Positions 26,077 to 35,261 of a stretch of DNA of 64,000 nt are shown in pieces (position 1 is the first letter of the stretch; each line of letters opens with the position of its first letter). A program made the translations under genes and the position numbers. This DNA comes from Frondihabitans sp. PAMC 28766. Its GTDB lineage: Bacteria > Actinomycetota > Actinomycetes > Actinomycetales > Microbacteriaceae. The DNA is taken from the NCBI RefSeq assembly GCF_001577365.1, contig NZ_CP014513.1, positions 4,278,001-4,342,000 on the forward strand, in the 5' to 3' direction. The notes beneath the pieces were generated by a model, which worked only from the letters and a program-made list of their open reading frames with translations, was not told the origin of the DNA and searched no databases.

Positions 26077-27462
26077 TCAGGCGCCGAGCGCGGTCAGCGC
26101 GCCGTCGAGCGACTCGGCCAGCCGCGGCACGTCGGCCGATTCGAACGCGAGCGGGGGGCGCAGCTTCAGCACGCTGTTGTTCGGCCCGCACACGCTCGTC
26201 AGCACGCGACGTTCGCGCAGCTCTTCGAGCAGGTCGAGAGCGATCGCGGTGCCCGGCTCTTTCGTCGAGCGGTCGGCGACGATCTCGAGCCCGGTGTACT
26301 GCCCCGAGCCTCGCACGTCTCCGATGGCAGGATGCGAGGTGGCAAGACCCCGCAGCGCCTCGCGCAGCTCCGCCCCCACCGTCAGCGCCTTCTGCTGCAG
26401 CCCCTCGTCGCGGATCACGTCGAGCACGGCCTGCGCCGCGGCGATCGCCACGGGGTTGCCGCCGAACGTGTTGAAGTAGGGCCGCTTCGTGGCGAACGGC
26501 TCGAGCACCTCGTGCCTTGCGGCCATCGCCGCGATCGGGAACCCGTTGCCCATCGGCTTGCCCGTGGTGACGAGGTCGGGCACGAACGGGTCGGCGAAGA
26601 GACCAGCCCCGTCGACCGCGCCGAGGCCCTGCCGCGCGAACCCCCAGAACGCCTCGCCAGTCCGGCCGAAGCCGGGCTGCACCTCGTCGGCGATCACTAT
26701 GCCGCCGTGCGCGTGCACCAGGTCGAGAGCGGCGCGGATCATGCCGGTCTCCCCCAGGAAGATGCCGTCCGACGAGAACGACGAGTCCAGAATCAGACCC
26801 GCGAACCCGTCACCGGAGGCCTCGATCTCGAGAATGGCGCCCTCCACCTGAGCCAGCCACCAGGATCCTGCGCCCTCGGCGGTCTCGGATCCCAGCCGGT
26901 AGGTGTCGGGCGGGTCGACGACGCGGAGGGTCGCGTCCATGGTCTCGGCCGGGCTGAGCGACGGCGAGTGCGCCGACACGAGCGCGGTGTTGCCGTGGTA
27001 GGCCTCGTTCGTCGCGATGTAGGCGAGCCCGCCGGTGTACTCGCGGCCGACGCGCAGGGCGAGGTCGTTCGCCTCCGAACCGGTGCAGACGAACATGACC
27101 TCGTCGAGGGCATGCGGCATCGTCGAGAGAAGGTCGTCGGCGTAGTTCAGCACGCCTTCGTGCAGGTACCGGGTGTGGGTGTTGAGGGCGGACATCTGGC
27201 GCGTGACGGCTTCGACGACGCGAGGGTGCGCGTGGCCGACGCTCGGCACGTTGTTGTAGAGGTCGAGGTACTCGTTGCCCTGGGCGTCCCAAGCGTGGGC
27301 GTCACGGCCGCGCACCAGTTCGACGGGGTGCCGGTAGAACAGCCGGTAGGCATCGCCCAGCACACGCCGCCGCTCGGTGAGGGCGCGCGTGCGCGGATCG
27401 AGCGCCTGGGCGTCCTCCGCCTTGAAGCTGTTGCCGTCGAGGATCGATGCGGTGCCGGTCAT
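26077..27462 (-). CDS. Class III PLP-dependent aminotransferase or phospho-lyase
   Basis: A 461-residue fold-type I PLP enzyme of the class III (omega-aminotransferase) family. Seen are FVCTGSEANDLALRVGREYTGG, the IVIADEVQPGFGRTGE aspartate block, and VTTGKPMGNGFP with the Schiff-base Lys302, then FNTFGGNPVA. The Q-P-G-F and G-K-P-M-G-N-G-F-P variants are those of the branch containing alanine-glyoxylate aminotransferase 2 and the ethanolamine-phosphate and phosphohydroxylysine phospho-lyases. It is divergent from a choline/aminoglycoside-kinase-like protein, which strengthens a phospho-lyase reading. A plain aminotransferase remains possible. Confidence 0.85.
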   Translation of the reverse strand: MTGTASILDGNSFKAEDAQALDPRTRALTERRRVLGDAYRLFYRHPVELVRGRDAHAWDAQGNEYLDLYNNVPSVGHAHPRVVEAVTRQMSALNTHTRYLHEGVLNYADDLLSTMPHALDEVMFVCTGSEANDLALRVGREYTGGLAYIATNEAYHGNTALVSAHSPSLSPAETMDATLRVVDPPDTYRLGSETAEGAGSWWLAQVEGAILEIEASGDGFAGLILDSSFSSDGIFLGETGMIRAALDLVHAHGGIVIADEVQPGFGRTGEAFWGFARQGLGAVDGAGLFADPFVPDLVTTGKPMGNGFPIAAMAARHEVLEPFATKRPYFNTFGGNPVAIAAAQAVLDVIRDEGLQQKALTVGAELREALRGLATSHPAIGDVRGSGQYTGLEIVADRSTKEPGTAIALDLLEELRERRVLTSVCGPNNSVLKLRPPLAFESADVPRLAESLDGALTALGA

Positions 27463-27549
27463 GGCTCCATCATGCTGTCTCGCGCCGGGGCGCGGGGCCC
27501 TGGGGCGTTGCCGGTGCGTTACCAATGGGGGCCCGCAGATGAATGGCGT

Positions 27550-27590
27550 GTTTCGAGCGTGAACGGCCTGTGACAGTTCGCGCTCGAGAC
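27550..27590. promoter_or_regulatory. Inverted repeat in the aminotransferase/kinase divergent gap
   Basis: GTTTCGAGCGTGAAC and GTTCGCGCTCGAGAC pair at 13 of 15 positions around an 11-bp spacer. A TATCTT hexamer at 27604, only 7 bp before the kinase ATG, would fit a leaderless transcript. Confidence 0.5.
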
Positions 27591-27616
27591 CACCCGCCTG
27601 CCGTATCTTCTGCCTC

Positions 27617-28660
27617 ATGACGCTCGATCAGCCCGTCACCGGCTCCCTGTCCGCGTTCGACCACGTTCGTCGCGGCGATACGGCGCCCGACTGGGTGAAC
27701 TCCGGCGTGTGCGCGGCGTGGGGCCTCGCCCCGTCGACGACCGCGCTGTCGCTGATCGCCGTCTCCGAGAACGTCACGTTCATGGTGTCGGTGAACCAGG
27801 ATCCGACGCTCGTCGTGCGGCTCGGCCGACCGGGCTATGCCGAGAGCATCGAGCACGTCCGCAGCGAACTGCTCTGGGTCGAAGCTCTGCGGCACGATGC
27901 CGGCGTTCCCACCCCGTCGCCCCGCCACGGTGCCGACGGCGACCTCGTGCAGTTCGTCGTCGACGACTCCGGTGCCTCGTGGACGGTGGTCGCGTTCGAG
28001 TTCGTCATCGGCACGATGCTCGAAGACCAGGCCGACGTCGCCTCGGCCTTCGCCGAGATCGGGGCGCTGACAGCGCGGCTGCACGAGCACGCTCGCGCGT
28101 GGCAGCGGCCCGCGGAGTTCCAGCGGTTCTCGTGGACCCTCGACGACATGACCGGCGGGACGGCCCGCTGGGGCGACTGGCGGGACGCCCCGTTGGCACA
28201 ACAGGATTTCGACACGCTGGAGCGCGCCGAAGTGGCCGCCCGAGCAGTTCTCTCCGGTTTGACCCGCACGCCGCAGCACTGGGGCCTCATCCACGCCGAC
28301 CTGCGGCCCTCCAACGTGATGACGCACGGAGGCGAGACGACGATCATCGACTTCGACGACTGCGGCGACGGCTACTTCCTCTACGACTTCGGCTCGGCGC
28401 TGACGTTCTACGAACACCGGCCCGAAGCACACGAGATGGCGGCGAACTGGCTCGACGGCTACCGGTCGGTCGCGGCCTTGTCGAGCGACGACCTCGAGAC
28501 GGCGGCCGCGCTGTCGCTGATGCGGCGACTCACGATGCTCGGCTGGGCGACCACGCACCGAGCAGACGCGCTGCCCGCCGATCTGTGGAGCGAGAACCAG
28601 CCCGGCACGGTCGAAGTCGCGGCGCGGTATCTCGCCGACCCGCTCTGGCTCGTCGGCTAG
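27617..28660 (+). CDS. Aminoglycoside/choline/hydroxylysine-kinase-like phosphotransferase
   Basis: A cytosolic small-molecule kinase of 347 residues with the protein-kinase-like fold. The N-lobe has VSENVTFMVSV and LVVRLGRPGY. The catalytic loop is LIHADLRPSNVM with the metal and catalytic Asp, followed by IIDFDDCGDGYFLYDFGSAL. This subgroup contains homoserine-kinase-II-like, ChoK-like and hydroxylysine-kinase enzymes. The divergent aminotransferase/phospho-lyase suggests that it phosphorylates an amino alcohol, whose phosphate is then eliminated. The ATG follows a possible leaderless promoter. Confidence 0.82.
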   Translation: MTLDQPVTGSLSAFDHVRRGDTAPDWVNSGVCAAWGLAPSTTALSLIAVSENVTFMVSVNQDPTLVVRLGRPGYAESIEHVRSELLWVEALRHDAGVPTPSPRHGADGDLVQFVVDDSGASWTVVAFEFVIGTMLEDQADVASAFAEIGALTARLHEHARAWQRPAEFQRFSWTLDDMTGGTARWGDWRDAPLAQQDFDTLERAEVAARAVLSGLTRTPQHWGLIHADLRPSNVMTHGGETTIIDFDDCGDGYFLYDFGSALTFYEHRPEAHEMAANWLDGYRSVAALSSDDLETAAALSLMRRLTMLGWATTHRADALPADLWSENQPGTVEVAARYLADPLWLVG

Positions 28661-28668
28661 CCCGCCCC

Positions 28669-28734
28669 CACCCTTACCTTTTCGGCACGTTCTGACCCTC
28701 GCGGGGATCAGGACGTGCCGAAAAGGTAAGGGTG
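28669..28734. repeat. Palindromic element family B, copy 2
   Basis: Arms CACCCTTACCTTTTCGGCAC and its exact inverted partner flank a loop of about 15 bp. It shares CCCTTACCTTTTCGGCA with the copy at 14963. It lies 8 bp after the kinase stop, between convergent genes. Confidence 0.8.
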
Positions 28735-28770
28735 GGGTGGGGTGGGGTGGGGTGGGATGGGGTGGGGTGG
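28731..28770. repeat. Pentanucleotide GGGGT tandem repeat
   Basis: About eight units of GGGGT with one GGGAT variant directly abut the family B palindrome. Confidence 0.85.
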
Positions 28771-28785
28771 CGGGCCGGGCACGCA

Positions 28786-28819
28786 GAAGCGCGGCACCTC
28801 CGGAGGGGTGCCGCGCTTC
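28786..28819. terminator. tatA terminator-like hairpin
   Basis: Perfect 13-bp arms GAAGCGCGGCACC and complement enclose TCCGGAGG. It lies 17 bp downstream of the tatA stop on the minus strand. Confidence 0.7.
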
Positions 28820-28836
28820 GTGTGGTGCGGGGTGAG

Positions 28837-29109
28837 CTAGGCCTGCGGTGGTGCCGGCGGAGTCGTCACCGGGGTGACGACGGGCTCGGCGACGTTCTGA
28901 GCGAACGGTGCGGAAGGCGCAGCCGGGGCCGCGGTGCCAGGAGCAGCCGTGGCGGTGGCGGTCTTCGACGGCTCTTTCATCTCGCTCTTGAAGATGCGCA
29001 TGGACTGGGCCACGCCGCGCGTGAGGGCCGGCAGCTTCGTGCTGCCGAACAGCAGAACGACGATGCCGAGGATGATGAGGAGGTGCCAGCCTCCGAGGTC
29101 TCGCAGCAT
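28837..29109 (-). CDS. tatA: Sec-independent translocase subunit TatA
   Basis: A 90-residue TatA: short N-terminus, membrane helix WHLLIILGIVVLLFGSTKLP (8-27), amphipathic helix ALTRGVAQSMRIFKSEMKE and an Ala/Pro/Thr-rich acidic-poor tail. It oligomerises to form the channel for folded proteins. It stands alone here; tatC, usually adjacent in actinobacteria, is not in the window. The binding lipoprotein with an RR signal is a possible client. Confidence 0.92.
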   Translation of the reverse strand: MLRDLGGWHLLIILGIVVLLFGSTKLPALTRGVAQSMRIFKSEMKEPSKTATATAAPGTAAPAAPSAPFAQNVAEPVVTPVTTPPAPPQA

Positions 29110-29252
29110 GGGGTGTCCTTTCGGTTGATCGGCCTTCCGCTCCGTCGCGGAGGTTCGACCACTAGTCAGAAGAGCGTAACTCCGATCGCCCGAGATCGCA
29201 CCTTCGGATTGCGTCTCGTCACGAGATTTTCACCTGGGCTCCGAGGCGGCTC

Positions 29253-30764
29253 TCAGGCGCGAGACGCCTGCAGCAGCGCCCAGAGCTCGGCCCGGCCCGC
29301 GAACTCGTCGAGGTCGAGCGACAGCAGCGTGCCCACGCGGGCGATCCGCGCCTTGAGCGTGTGCCGGTGCAGGCCCGCCTGACGGGCCGCCGACTCCCAG
29401 TGGCCGTTGTGGTCGAGCCAGAGACGCGAGCACTCCACCAGATCGCCGGGTTCGCCCTGCAGAGCGGCGAGGCGCTTGCGGGCCACGTTCTCGGCCGCGG
29501 GCGACCACAGGTCGTCGAGGAGCCCGCCCGCCGAGTCGCCGAAGACCGTCAGCCCCGGCTCCGACCGCAGCGACAGCACACGCGTCGCCTGCGCGAAGCC
29601 GGCGGCGGTCTCGGAGGGCGCGAGGGCCGCCGACAGGCCGACCGTGACGCCGGCGAAGGCGGGCACGTCGGCCAGCACGCGGTCGATGCGCTCGACCGAC
29701 GACGCGGTCAGAGCGAAGACGACACGGTCGACCCGGTCGTCGGCGAACGCGAGGCCGCCACGGGTCAGCGCATCGACGAGCTGCGCCCGGTTGCCGGCGC
29801 TGAAGTCGTCGGGCAGGCCTGCGATACCGACCCGCAGCGGGTCGGGCAGGGGCGTGTCGAACTCCGCGGCGAGGGCCGCGGCCGCGGGCAGCTGGGCATC
29901 GAGAAGCAGGCGCAGGATCACGGCGCCGGATCGCTGCCCGAGCCTCCGCTCGGAGTCCCCGTAGCCGAGCAGCACCTCGGCGATCGCCACGGCGCTCGTC
30001 ACCACGGCCTGGGTGGCGACGTCGTGGCGACCCGTGCCCGCCACCCCGATGGCACCGCGCAGCCCCCCGCGGGGGCCGAGCGTCTGCACGGTGGCGAAGC
30101 CGGACCACCGGGGTAGCGGCACCTCGGCGCTGGCGCGTGAGCCGCGCCCCAGCATCCTGCGCCCCTCGAGGGCCAGGGGGTCGAGCGACACCGGCGCGAC
30201 GCGCTCGTCGAGCACGACGTCGCCCGTCGACGAGAGCACGACGACCCCGCCGGCCACCTGCTCGGCGAGCGCCCGAGCCACGGCGGCCAGCGTGCCCGAG
30301 GTGAGAGCGGCGATCGAGACCGCCCGCTGGGCGCGGAGGGTCCACGAGTCGCGTTCGCGGTCGCGGGCGGCGATGCGGTCGGCGACCCAGCGGATCAGCG
30401 CGATGAACGGGACCTCGTAGGGCACTTCGACGAGGGTGACACCGTGGGCCTCGCAGGCGCGGGCGAGAGACGAGGGGGTGCCTTCGCGGATGACCTCGAG
30501 CCCGAAGCCGACCGCGACGACCCCGGCTCCGACGAGCCGCTCGACGTACGCGTCGTAGTAGGCGTCGTCGTCTTCGGCGGGGAACTGCGTCCCCGTGGTG
30601 AGCAGCATCGTGTCGTCGGTGAGGAAGGGCGTGGGGTCGGTCAGGTCGGAGCTGTGCACCCAGTCGACGGCCGTGTCGAGGCCGCTGCCGGGGTGCCGCG
30701 GGCGCAGGCGCAGGGCGGTCTCGGCGAGGAGGCCGCGGACGGTGGGCGGCGTCGTGATCTGCAC
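29253..30764 (-). CDS. PucR-family transcriptional regulator of GABA/putrescine genes
   Basis: A 503-residue regulator with an N-terminal PucR purine-catabolism-like domain (about 8-130), a GGDEF-like middle region and the C-terminal PucR helix-turn-helix (LWLDHNGHWESAARQAGLHRHTLKARIARV, about 455-485). The GTG start is at 30764. It is divergent from gabT with a 130-bp gap. PucR-type activators of gab genes are known in corynebacteria, so activation of the gabT-gabD-aldehyde dehydrogenase run is the simplest reading. Confidence 0.87.
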   Translation of the reverse strand: MQITTPPTVRGLLAETALRLRPRHPGSGLDTAVDWVHSSDLTDPTPFLTDDTMLLTTGTQFPAEDDDAYYDAYVERLVGAGVVAVGFGLEVIREGTPSSLARACEAHGVTLVEVPYEVPFIALIRWVADRIAARDRERDSWTLRAQRAVSIAALTSGTLAAVARALAEQVAGGVVVLSSTGDVVLDERVAPVSLDPLALEGRRMLGRGSRASAEVPLPRWSGFATVQTLGPRGGLRGAIGVAGTGRHDVATQAVVTSAVAIAEVLLGYGDSERRLGQRSGAVILRLLLDAQLPAAAALAAEFDTPLPDPLRVGIAGLPDDFSAGNRAQLVDALTRGGLAFADDRVDRVVFALTASSVERIDRVLADVPAFAGVTVGLSAALAPSETAAGFAQATRVLSLRSEPGLTVFGDSAGGLLDDLWSPAAENVARKRLAALQGEPGDLVECSRLWLDHNGHWESAARQAGLHRHTLKARIARVGTLLSLDLDEFAGRAELWALLQASRA

Positions 30765-30894
30765 CGTCGAAGGTTATCCCCAATTGCCGCTCGGGCCCGC
30801 CGTTCTCCACAATCTGCCGAAACGGCACCACCGGGTCTCGGTCACGTCTCTAAGTTGTCGGTGAACCAATTCGTCGCGCTTCAGGAGGCCCCAG

Positions 30895-32247
30895 ATGACG
30901 ATCGTCGATTCCGGCCACAGGACGGGCGGGCCCACGCTGCCACAGCAGCGCCGGCTCGTCACCGAGATCCCCGGCCCGCGCTCGCGCGAGCTACTCGCCC
31001 GCAAGTCGAGCGCCGTGGCGCAGGGCATCGGCATCAGCCTGCCCGTGTTCACCGACGTCGCCGGGGGCGGTGTGCTCGTCGACGTCGACGGCAACAGCTT
31101 CATCGACCTCGGCACCGGCATCGCCGTCACAGGCGTCGGCAACGCGGCCCCGGCGGTCGTCGAGGCCGTGCAGGAGCAGGTCGGGCGCTTCACGCACACC
31201 TGCTTCATGGTCACCGGCTACGACCTCTACGTCGACGTGGCGGAGGCCCTCAACCGGCTGACCCCGGGCGACCACGACAAGCGCTCGGCCCTGTTCAACA
31301 CCGGCGCCGAGGCCGTCGAGAACGCCGTCAAGATCGCGCGCTCGTACACGGGCAAGCAGGCCGTCGTCGCCTTCGACCACGCGTACCACGGCCGCACGAA
31401 CCTCACGATGGCTCTGACGGCGAAGTCGATGCCCTACAAGTCGGGCTTCGGGCCGTTCGCGCCCGAGATCTACCGCGCCCCCCTCTCGTACCCCTACCGC
31501 GACGGGCTCGACGGCCCTACCGCCGCGAAACTGGCCATCTCGATGATCGAGAAGCAGATCGGGGCGGCGAATCTCGCCGCGATCCTGATCGAGCCGATCC
31601 AGGGCGAGGGCGGGTTCATCGTGCCCGCGCCCGGATTCCTCACCGCCCTGTCGGAGTGGGCGAGCGCCAACGACGTCGTCTTCATCGCCGACGAGGTGCA
31701 GACCGGCTTCGCCCGCACCGGCGCCATGTTCGCCTGCGAGCACGAGGGCATCGTGCCCGACCTCATCACCACCGCCAAGGGCATCGCCGGCGGCCTGCCG
31801 CTGTCGGCCGTCACGGGCCGGGCGGAGATCATGGACGCCCCCCACGTCGGCGGCCTCGGCGGCACCTACGGCGGCAACCCCGTGGCCTGCGCCGCAGCTC
31901 TCGCGGCCATCGACTCGTACGAGCACGACGGCCTCATCGAGCGCGCTCGTGAGATCGAGACGCTGATGAAGCCGATCCTGACCGACATCCAGTCGGCCGA
32001 CCCCCGCGTCGGCGACGTCCGCGGGCGCGGCGCGATGATCGCCATCGAGATCGTCGACCCCGCCACGGGCGACCCGGATGCCGCTCTCACCGCCGCCATC
32101 GCGTCGTACAGCCACCAGCACGGGGTGGTACTCCTGACCTGCGGCACCTTCGGCAACGTCATCCGTTTCCTTCCGCCGCTCTCGATCAGCGACGACCTGC
32201 TCCGCGAGGGGCTCGACGTCGTGCGCCAGGCACTGGAGGCCTCATGA
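30895..32247 (+). CDS. gabT: 4-aminobutyrate aminotransferase
   Basis: Converts GABA and 2-oxoglutarate to succinate semialdehyde and glutamate. The 450-residue class III enzyme has FNTGAEAVENAVKIAR, HAYHGRTNLTMALTAK, ADEVQTGFARTG and TTAKGIAGGLPLSAV with the PLP lysine K295. CAGGAGG precedes the ATG. Its stop overlaps the gabD start by 4 nt, coupling their translation. The enzyme is clearly distinct from the aminotransferase at 26077. Confidence 0.94.
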   Translation: MTIVDSGHRTGGPTLPQQRRLVTEIPGPRSRELLARKSSAVAQGIGISLPVFTDVAGGGVLVDVDGNSFIDLGTGIAVTGVGNAAPAVVEAVQEQVGRFTHTCFMVTGYDLYVDVAEALNRLTPGDHDKRSALFNTGAEAVENAVKIARSYTGKQAVVAFDHAYHGRTNLTMALTAKSMPYKSGFGPFAPEIYRAPLSYPYRDGLDGPTAAKLAISMIEKQIGAANLAAILIEPIQGEGGFIVPAPGFLTALSEWASANDVVFIADEVQTGFARTGAMFACEHEGIVPDLITTAKGIAGGLPLSAVTGRAEIMDAPHVGGLGGTYGGNPVACAAALAAIDSYEHDGLIERAREIETLMKPILTDIQSADPRVGDVRGRGAMIAIEIVDPATGDPDAALTAAIASYSHQHGVVLLTCGTFGNVIRFLPPLSISDDLLREGLDVVRQALEAS

Positions 32248-33716
32248 CCATCACCGCGACGACCGAAGACCGGCTGCTGGCCGACGTCCCCTCCGGGCTT
32301 CTCGTGAACGGCGTCTGGCGCCCCGCGACCGGCGGAGAGACGTTCACCGTCATCGATCCTGCGACCGGGGCGTCACTCGCCGAGGTCGCCGACGGCACTC
32401 CGGCCGACGGGATCGCCGCCCTGGACGCGGCCGACGACGCAGCGGCAGGATGGGCTGCGACCCCGCCCCGCAAGCGCGCCGAGATCCTGCGCCGCGCCTT
32501 CGATCTGACCATCGAGCACACCGACGACCTCGCGCTGCTCATGACGATGGAGATGGGCAAACCTCTCGCCGAGGCTCGGGGCGAGGTCACCTACGGCGCC
32601 GAGTTCCTGCGCTGGTTCTCCGAAGAGGCCGTGCGCATCTCAGGCCGCTACGGGCTGAACCCCGAGGGCACCGGTACGACGATCGTGTCGCACCGCCCGG
32701 TCGGCCCGTGCTTCCTCATCACCCCGTGGAACTTCCCCCTCGCGATGCTGACCCGCAAGATCGGCCCGGCTCTCGCCGCGGGCTGCACCGTCGTGGTCAA
32801 GCCGGCCGAGCTCACGCCGCTCACGAGCCTCTACTTCGCGGGGCTCCTCCTCGAGGCCGGCGTGCCCGCGGGCGTCGTCAACGTGGTCACGACCACTGAC
32901 GCGTCCGGTGTCTCGTCGGCGATCATGGCCGACCCGCGCCTCCGCAAGGTGAGCTTCACCGGCTCGACCGCAGTGGGCAAGATCCTGCTCAAGCAGGCCG
33001 CCGACAACGTGCTGCGCACCTCGATGGAGCTCGGCGGGAACGCCCCGTTCGTGGTCTTCGACGACGCCGACATCGACAAGGCGGTCGACGGCGCGATGCT
33101 CGCCAAGTTCCGGAACATCGGCGAGGCCTGCACCGCGGCCAACCGCTTCTTCGTGCAGAAGGGCGTCGCCGACGAGTTCGCAGCCAAGCTCACCGCCCGG
33201 GTCGAGGCCCTCGGCATCGGCCGCGGCACCGACGACGGCGTCTCGATCGGGCCGCTCATCAACGAGGCAGCGGTCTCGAAGAGCGCCGACCTCGTCGCCG
33301 ACGCCACCTCGCGCGGCGCCTCGGTGCTGACCGGCGGCAGCGCCATCGACGGCCCCGGCACCTTCTTCGCGCCGACCGTGCTGTCGGGCATCGTGCCCGG
33401 CACGCGCCTGCTGCGCGAAGAGATCTTCGGCCCGGTCGCCGCGATCGCGACGTTCGACACCGAGGAGGACGGCGTGCGGCTCGCCAACGACACCGAGTTC
33501 GGCCTCATCGCCTACGCGTACACGACCGATCTGGCCCGCGGCCACCGCCTGATGGCGTCGCTGCGCGCCGGCATGCTCGGCCTCAACGCGGGCGTCGTGT
33601 CGAACGCGTCGGCGCCCTTCGGCGGTGTGAAATCGTCGGGCCTCGGCCGCGAGGGCGGGCTCGAGGGCATCCACGAATACCTCGACACCACGTACACGAT
33701 GCTGCCGGCGAGCTAG
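32244..33716 (+). CDS. gabD: Succinate-semialdehyde dehydrogenase (NAD(P)+)
   Basis: Oxidises succinate semialdehyde to succinate, the last step before the TCA cycle. In 490 residues: FTPWNFP-like ITPWNFPLAM, FTGSTAVGK for the cofactor, Glu262 in MELGGNAPF, and Cys296 in NIGEACTAANR, 34 residues apart as usual. The C-terminal ASAPFGGVKSSGLGREGGLEGI is the SSADH subgroup signature. ATGA overlap with gabT. Confidence 0.93.
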   Translation: MTITATTEDRLLADVPSGLLVNGVWRPATGGETFTVIDPATGASLAEVADGTPADGIAALDAADDAAAGWAATPPRKRAEILRRAFDLTIEHTDDLALLMTMEMGKPLAEARGEVTYGAEFLRWFSEEAVRISGRYGLNPEGTGTTIVSHRPVGPCFLITPWNFPLAMLTRKIGPALAAGCTVVVKPAELTPLTSLYFAGLLLEAGVPAGVVNVVTTTDASGVSSAIMADPRLRKVSFTGSTAVGKILLKQAADNVLRTSMELGGNAPFVVFDDADIDKAVDGAMLAKFRNIGEACTAANRFFVQKGVADEFAAKLTARVEALGIGRGTDDGVSIGPLINEAAVSKSADLVADATSRGASVLTGGSAIDGPGTFFAPTVLSGIVPGTRLLREEIFGPVAAIATFDTEEDGVRLANDTEFGLIAYAYTTDLARGHRLMASLRAGMLGLNAGVVSNASAPFGGVKSSGLGREGGLEGIHEYLDTTYTMLPAS

Positions 33717-33726
33717 GAGCGCGACC

Positions 33727-35148
33727 ATGCCTGTGGACACCCTTCAGAACTTCATCGACGGCGCCTTCGTCGAGGTATCGGGTGATGGCCGACTCGACGT
33801 CGTCGACCCCCGCACCGAGCAGGTCGTCGCCATCTCGCCGATCTCCGACGCGAGCGATGTCGACCGCGCCATGGCCGCCGCAGCGGCGGCCTTCCCCGCC
33901 TGGAAGCGCGCGACGCCGAGCTTCCGGCAGAAGGCTCTGCTCGCTCTGGCCGACGCACTCGAAGCAGGATCCGATCGGCTCGTCGAGGCGCAGCATCGCA
34001 ACACCGGCCAGCCCAAGGCCACGATCGCGAGCGAAGAGGTCGCTGTGGGCGCCGACCAGATCCGGTTCTTCGCCGGGGCGGCCCGTCATCTCGACGGCCT
34101 CTCCAGCGGCGAGTACGCCGAAGGCCTGACGTCGTCCGTGCGGCGCGAGCCGATCGGGGTCGTCGCGCAGGTGACGCCATGGAACTACCCGCTGATGATG
34201 GCCCTGTGGAAGATCGGGCCGGCCCTCGCAGCCGGCAACACGATCGTGCTCAAGCCGAGCGACACGACGCCGGAGTCGACTCTGGTGCTGGCCGAGCTGA
34301 CCCGTGGCATCCTGCCGGACGGGGTGTTCAACGTGGTGCTGGGCGACGCCTCGACCGGCTCGCTGCTGACCGAGCACCCCACCCCCGGGCTCGTGGCGAT
34401 CACGGGCAGCGTGCGCGCCGGCCGCGCCGTCGCAATGTCGGGAGCGGGAGGCCTGAAGCGCGTGCACCTCGAGCTGGGCGGCAAGGCACCGGTGGTGGTC
34501 TTCCCCGACGTCGACATCGAGGCGACCGCGCAGGCGATCACCGAAGCCGGATTCTTCAATGCGGGGCAGGACTGCACGGCGGCGACTCGCGTGATCGTGC
34601 ACCGGTCGATCCACGACCGCTTCGTCGAAGCCCTAGTGGCGGCTGCCGAGGGCACCGTGACCGGCGACACCGACGAGGCCTTCTACGGCCCGCTCAACAA
34701 CGCCAGGCACTTCGCCGCCGTCTCGGCCGCCATCGAGGCCCTACCCGAGCACGCGACCATCCGCACCGGCGGGTTCCGCGTCGGCGACACGGGCTTCTAC
34801 TTCGCGCCGACGATCGTCGCCGACGTGCGGCAGGACGACGCCATCGTGCAAGACGAGGTGTTCGGGCCCGTGCTCACCGTGCAGCCGTTCGACACCGCCG
34901 ACGAAGCGCTCGAACTCGCCAACGGGGTGCGCTACGCCCTGGCGTCCAGCGTCTGGACGGACAGCCACACGACCGCCGAGCGGTTCGCCCGCGATCTCGA
35001 CTTCGGCTGCGTGTGGATCAACACCCACATCCCGCTCGTGGCCGAGATGCCGCACGGCGGCTTCAAACAGTCGGGCTACGGCAAAGACCTCTCGGCCTAT
35101 TCGATCGACGACTACACCAGAGTCAAACACGTCATGTCTGCGCACTGA
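33727..35148 (+). CDS. Gamma-aminobutyraldehyde dehydrogenase
   Basis: Oxidises 4-aminobutanal to GABA. A 473-residue NAD-dependent aldehyde dehydrogenase matching the PatD/PrrC type in length and ending (GYGKDLSAYSIDDYTRVKHVM). Catalytic Glu249 (HLELGGKAP) and Cys283 (AGQDCTAATR) are present. It starts 10 nt after gabD. The product feeds gabT and the substrate comes from the amine oxidase gene immediately downstream, so gene order follows the pathway backwards. Confidence 0.9.
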   Translation: MPVDTLQNFIDGAFVEVSGDGRLDVVDPRTEQVVAISPISDASDVDRAMAAAAAAFPAWKRATPSFRQKALLALADALEAGSDRLVEAQHRNTGQPKATIASEEVAVGADQIRFFAGAARHLDGLSSGEYAEGLTSSVRREPIGVVAQVTPWNYPLMMALWKIGPALAAGNTIVLKPSDTTPESTLVLAELTRGILPDGVFNVVLGDASTGSLLTEHPTPGLVAITGSVRAGRAVAMSGAGGLKRVHLELGGKAPVVVFPDVDIEATAQAITEAGFFNAGQDCTAATRVIVHRSIHDRFVEALVAAAEGTVTGDTDEAFYGPLNNARHFAAVSAAIEALPEHATIRTGGFRVGDTGFYFAPTIVADVRQDDAIVQDEVFGPVLTVQPFDTADEALELANGVRYALASSVWTDSHTTAERFARDLDFGCVWINTHIPLVAEMPHGGFKQSGYGKDLSAYSIDDYTRVKHVMSAH

Positions 35149-35180
35149 AGGCGCCCTGCGCCGCAAGTGTGCAGACATGA
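35132..35180. terminator. Inverted repeat overlapping the aldehyde dehydrogenase stop
   Basis: TCATGTCTGCGCACT and AGTGTGCAGACATGA pair at 14 of 15 positions. The left arm holds the last four codons and part of the stop. An attenuator or operator for the following amine oxidase gene is equally possible. Confidence 0.5.
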
Positions 35181-35261
35181 CAAAACAAGCACAGTATGTA
35201 GCCCCGTGAAACGACTACTTCCGCAAACGAACCAGAGCAAACCAGCAGTGAAGGCGACCAC

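Noticed and set aside
28185..28275. A fifth family A palindrome inside the kinase gene
   Set aside because: The left arm CGTTGGCACAACAGGA is similar, but the right side pairs poorly and the stretch reads as normal kinase sequence; chance similarity is more likely.
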